The position numbers and the translations under genes were made by a program. A DNA stretch of 64,000 bases from Pseudomonas grimontii (GTDB lineage Bacteria > Pseudomonadota > Gammaproteobacteria > Pseudomonadales > Pseudomonadaceae): contig NZ_VFES01000011.1 of the NCBI RefSeq assembly GCF_007858185.1, positions 1-64,000 on the forward strand. Direction: 5' to 3'. The notes beneath the pieces were generated by a model, which saw nothing but the letters and a program-made list of their open reading frames with translations, searched no databases and had not been told where the DNA came from. Shown here piece by piece: positions 61,819-64,000 of the stretch; the first letter of the stretch is position 1, and each line of letters opens with the position of its first letter.

Positions 61819-62217
61819 TTAGCCATGACTGACTTGGCCACAGGCCGAACACACATGCTGCACGGCATCCATCGGCCCGGGCCCATGCCGCTCGACCTTC
61901 ACCGGGCATGTAAAACGATACCCCCGACCATAGATGGTCTTGATAAACCCCTTGTCAGCGCCAAGATACTTGCGTAACGAGTAAATACAACGGGTCAGCG
62001 ACTCCTCGGCGACCTCCCCCTGGGGCCAGGCCAACTCCAGCAAACGATCCTTGGTCATCAGTACACCGCCAGAAACAAGCAGCAGCCGCAAAACATGCAG
62101 CTCCTTAGGTGGCAACTGAACATCGCGGCCTTCGCCGGTCAGGCGACCATCGCCATGCAGCGTCCACTGGGAAAAAAGCAGGAAAGTCGCCGTCAACCCA
62201 TCATTTACGACGACCAT
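61819..62217 (-). CDS. HilA-like winged-helix transcriptional regulator, T3SS-linked
   Basis: 132 residues consisting of little more than an OmpR/PhoB-type winged helix: LPPKELHVLRLLLVSGGVLM, KDRLLELAWPQGEVAEESLTR, then SLRKYLG and TIYGRGYRF. There is no receiver domain, which fits the HilA/ToxR-like DNA-binding module. The C-terminal tail ends HVCSACGQVSHG, a possible single metal-binding pair. GAGG lies before ATG 62217. It lies downstream of the secretin gene on the same strand and may regulate the secretion locus; that role is inferred from context. Confidence 0.8.
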   Translation of the reverse strand: MVVVNDGLTATFLLFSQWTLHGDGRLTGEGRDVQLPPKELHVLRLLLVSGGVLMTKDRLLELAWPQGEVAEESLTRCIYSLRKYLGADKGFIKTIYGRGYRFTCPVKVERHGPGPMDAVQHVCSACGQVSHG

Positions 62218-62272
62218 ATCGACCTCGGCATCCGACTACTGACATTGAAATCCTTATTTCCAGTACTGGCTT

Positions 62273-62482
62273 TTACGCCAAGGGCACGACTATAAAAAAC
62301 CACCGTGCAGCCCACGCTAGGAGAAAACTCATACAACCAGCGCTTTTAAGCAACATGCTGTAAGACGCTTCACGCACAGCCGTCAGACGCCCCTTTTTAT
62401 AGACCTCGTGCAACTCCCCCCACAACTGATCCGCCCGTTGCACCCACTCGCCCAACGTCCTGTAGAAGAATTCAAAATGCAT
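62273..62482 (-). CDS. Small membrane protein of unknown function in the T3SS locus
   Basis: 69 residues. A polar, aromatic-rich start (MHFEFFYRTLGEWVQRADQL) is followed by a basic patch (YKKGRLTAVR) and one C-terminal hydrophobic segment (GCMSFLLAWAARWFFIVVPL). ATG 62482 has AGGTG upstream and lies 15 bases after the secretin stop, consistent with an operon. I do not recognise a family. It could be a small apparatus or chaperone-like protein or a spurious frame; gene spacing favours a real gene. Confidence 0.55.
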   Translation of the reverse strand: MHFEFFYRTLGEWVQRADQLWGELHEVYKKGRLTAVREASYSMLLKSAGCMSFLLAWAARWFFIVVPLA

Positions 62483-62497
62483 GAGTTAACACCTGAT

Positions 62498-63991
62498 TCA
62501 CGGAGCGATATCGCTCTGCGGGTGAACAAACGCTCGGTGCACACGCTCGTATTGCGCCGGACTCAACGGTGGTGCACCAACGCCTGTCGGCAACGCCTTC
62601 AACTCGTTTCCTACCTCCCGAGCCTGAATCACAAACAGGCGAACCATGGTCGAACCCGCTGAGACTGCGCGGCGTCCCGGATAATGCGCCTCGCGACTAA
62701 ACGATCCCAACCACAGGCGCTGACCCTGCGGCACCCGCACCACGCTGCTGGCACTCACCCGACCGACCGCTGTCGGTTTGCCGCGCCGCCTTGCCTGGCT
62801 CATTTGGCGGCCGTCCTCAACATGGAGGAGCATTTCGATCTGATTCGCTTCTGCAAAACGTGGCAGCACGCTGACCTGGGAGCCATATTGCACGGGTTTC
62901 CAATCAGTACGGTCATCTCCGGGAGCCGGCAGATAGAAGGTGTGGTTATCCTGAAACACGGCCGGCACATTCTCCTGGGTGAGTATTACCGGCAACGTCA
63001 TCACCTTCGCTCGCCGCCGACGCTCCAGCATGGCGATTTGTTCCATCAAACGCTTATCGTCCATGGGCTCCAGAATTCGCGAGACCTGGGCCTTCGCCTC
63101 CTTGTCCCAGACAGGGTCCAGCTTTTTCAGTTCGTCACTCTCCACATCCACCATCCATAGCGAAACTTCGATAGCCCGCTTGGGTGTGTCCAACTCAGCC
63201 ACCAGGCGCTCGATAAAACCCAGCTGTGCAGGTTCGCCCTTGATCAGCAGGCTGTTGGTATCCGGGTAGGCAATCACCACCAGGTTCTTGCCGGACAGCG
63301 CTCCCTCCTCCTCCTCAGAAGCCAGCACGGCTTCGATCGTTGACGCGATTCCCGGCACCGTGACCTGTTCGTCGCCGATGGCGTACCCACGGTCTTCCAC
63401 ATGGGTGTTGAGGACCTGAACGACAGCAAACGCCTGGGTGCCTAACTGCATTTCAGCACGCTCGCGATCCATCAGTTGGGCCAGGTGTAGCACCTGGTCG
63501 ACATAATGAGGTGGTCCGGACACATAGAACGTCCGCTCCCCGCTGACGCGCAGGGGGTAGCGTGTTTCATCAAGCCCAGAACGACGCATGAGGACACGAA
63601 ACCTGTCGACAGAAATATACTGCAACTCCACAGCCGAGCTTTTTGCCTCGCTCACGTCGTAGAGGTAGAGCGCCCGCCCATCGCTGTACCAGATCAAGCC
63701 GTATTGCAGTGAAAGCGTCTCCAGGGCGTGTTGCGGTGTATCGAGGTCAATGACCTCGCTGATGCGTATGCGCGCCGCTTCACTGCTCACAACGATGGGC
63801 AGCCCCATGGGCACGGACAAGGCGGTAAAGACGGTATGCAGGCTCTCGTTCTGCGCCTGATAGGTCTCGCCCCTGGCATCGACACTTCCTGACATCAGCG
63901 TGGCAAGCAGTAGCCAGAGGCAGGCAGTCGTTACGGAGAAGTGAGCGTACACCTTGAATTCCTGGGCGGCCTGGCAGTAAGAAGCGGCCAT
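62498..63991 (-). CDS. Type III secretion outer-membrane secretin (InvG/YscC/SctC family)
   Basis: Up to 497 residues. A signal peptide (VTTACLWLLLATLMSGSVDA) is followed by N0/N1-type domains (LHTVFTALSVPMGLPIVVSSE; LYLYDVSEAKSSAVELQYIS; FYVSGPPHYVDQVLHLAQ), then the N3 region (YPDTNSLLIKGEPAQLGFIERLVAELDTPKRAIEVSLWMVDV) and the secretin core (VMTLPVILTQENVPAVFQDN; VSVLPRFAEANQIEMLLHVED; QRLWLGSFSREA). It forms the outer ring of an injectisome. The annotated start is ATG 63991; GTG 63952, just before the signal peptide and after AGGA, is a good alternative. The rest of the locus lies beyond 64000. Confidence 0.9.
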   Translation of the reverse strand: MAASYCQAAQEFKVYAHFSVTTACLWLLLATLMSGSVDARGETYQAQNESLHTVFTALSVPMGLPIVVSSEAARIRISEVIDLDTPQHALETLSLQYGLIWYSDGRALYLYDVSEAKSSAVELQYISVDRFRVLMRRSGLDETRYPLRVSGERTFYVSGPPHYVDQVLHLAQLMDRERAEMQLGTQAFAVVQVLNTHVEDRGYAIGDEQVTVPGIASTIEAVLASEEEEGALSGKNLVVIAYPDTNSLLIKGEPAQLGFIERLVAELDTPKRAIEVSLWMVDVESDELKKLDPVWDKEAKAQVSRILEPMDDKRLMEQIAMLERRRRAKVMTLPVILTQENVPAVFQDNHTFYLPAPGDDRTDWKPVQYGSQVSVLPRFAEANQIEMLLHVEDGRQMSQARRRGKPTAVGRVSASSVVRVPQGQRLWLGSFSREAHYPGRRAVSAGSTMVRLFVIQAREVGNELKALPTGVGAPPLSPAQYERVHRAFVHPQSDIAP

Positions 63992-64000
63992 ACTGAGAGG

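Overview
This window looks like the chromosome of a Pseudomonas of the P. fluorescens group. The evidence is the high GC content, the gene order (aer, two tandem ccoNOQP operons, ccoGHIS, hemN, anr, apt, then acyl-CoA dehydrogenase, recR, ybaB, dnaX, then ligA, zipA, smc, then xdhABC, guaD), which closely follows the P. aeruginosa PAO1 PA1519-PA1561 block in inverted order, and the many REP/REPIN-type palindromes of the kind described in P. fluorescens SBW25. All calls rest on reading the sequence and on remembered protein families; no search was run.

Layout. 1-4350: the lower-GC end of a surface-polysaccharide locus (a bifunctional GDP-mannose pyrophosphorylase/phosphomannose isomerase, a 1.3 kb stretch without a convincing gene, a methyltransferase, a possible small membrane protein). 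4407-22759: the low-oxygen respiration block: Aer-type receptor, cbb3 oxidase operon 2 (its ccoO carries a 1-nt frameshift), cbb3 oxidase operon 1 (intact), the ccoGHIS maturation genes, a SafE/DsbD-like membrane protein, hemN, a small coiled-coil protein, anr, and apt. A perfect Anr-type site precedes operon 2 (buried inside the divergent hydrolase gene), and another, with a correctly placed -10, precedes hemN. 23006-28547: acyl-CoA dehydrogenase, recR, a CurA-like oxidoreductase, ybaB and dnaX on the minus strand. 28681-36020: accessory genes (periplasmic solute-binding-like protein, VOC protein, DMT exporter with divergent LysR, DUF2167 protein, a muramidase with a periplasmic SH3-like partner, the 4.5S SRP RNA, a zinc metallopeptidase). 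36154-43904: ligA, zipA, smc and a GntR regulator.

44186-52635: the purine catabolism island: xanthine dehydrogenase (xdhA, xdhB), its maturation factor xdhC, guanine deaminase, a second GntR regulator and a BenE-family transporter. Guanine would be deaminated to xanthine and oxidised to urate; both divergent promoter regions hold operator-like repeats. 52724-61566: YggL-like protein, dacB, a CHASE/PAS/GGDEF protein, rlmL, rmf with a structured leader, and pyrD. 61819-63991: a HilA-like winged-helix regulator, a small unknown membrane protein and a type III secretion secretin, the edge of what looks like an SPI-1 (Inv-Mxi-Spa)-type secretion locus that runs off the window.

Most unusual: the frameshift in ccoO2 under an otherwise intact Anr promoter, the muramidase/periplasmic-partner pair, the T3SS edge with its unrecognised 69-residue protein, and the paired operator repeats in front of xdhA.
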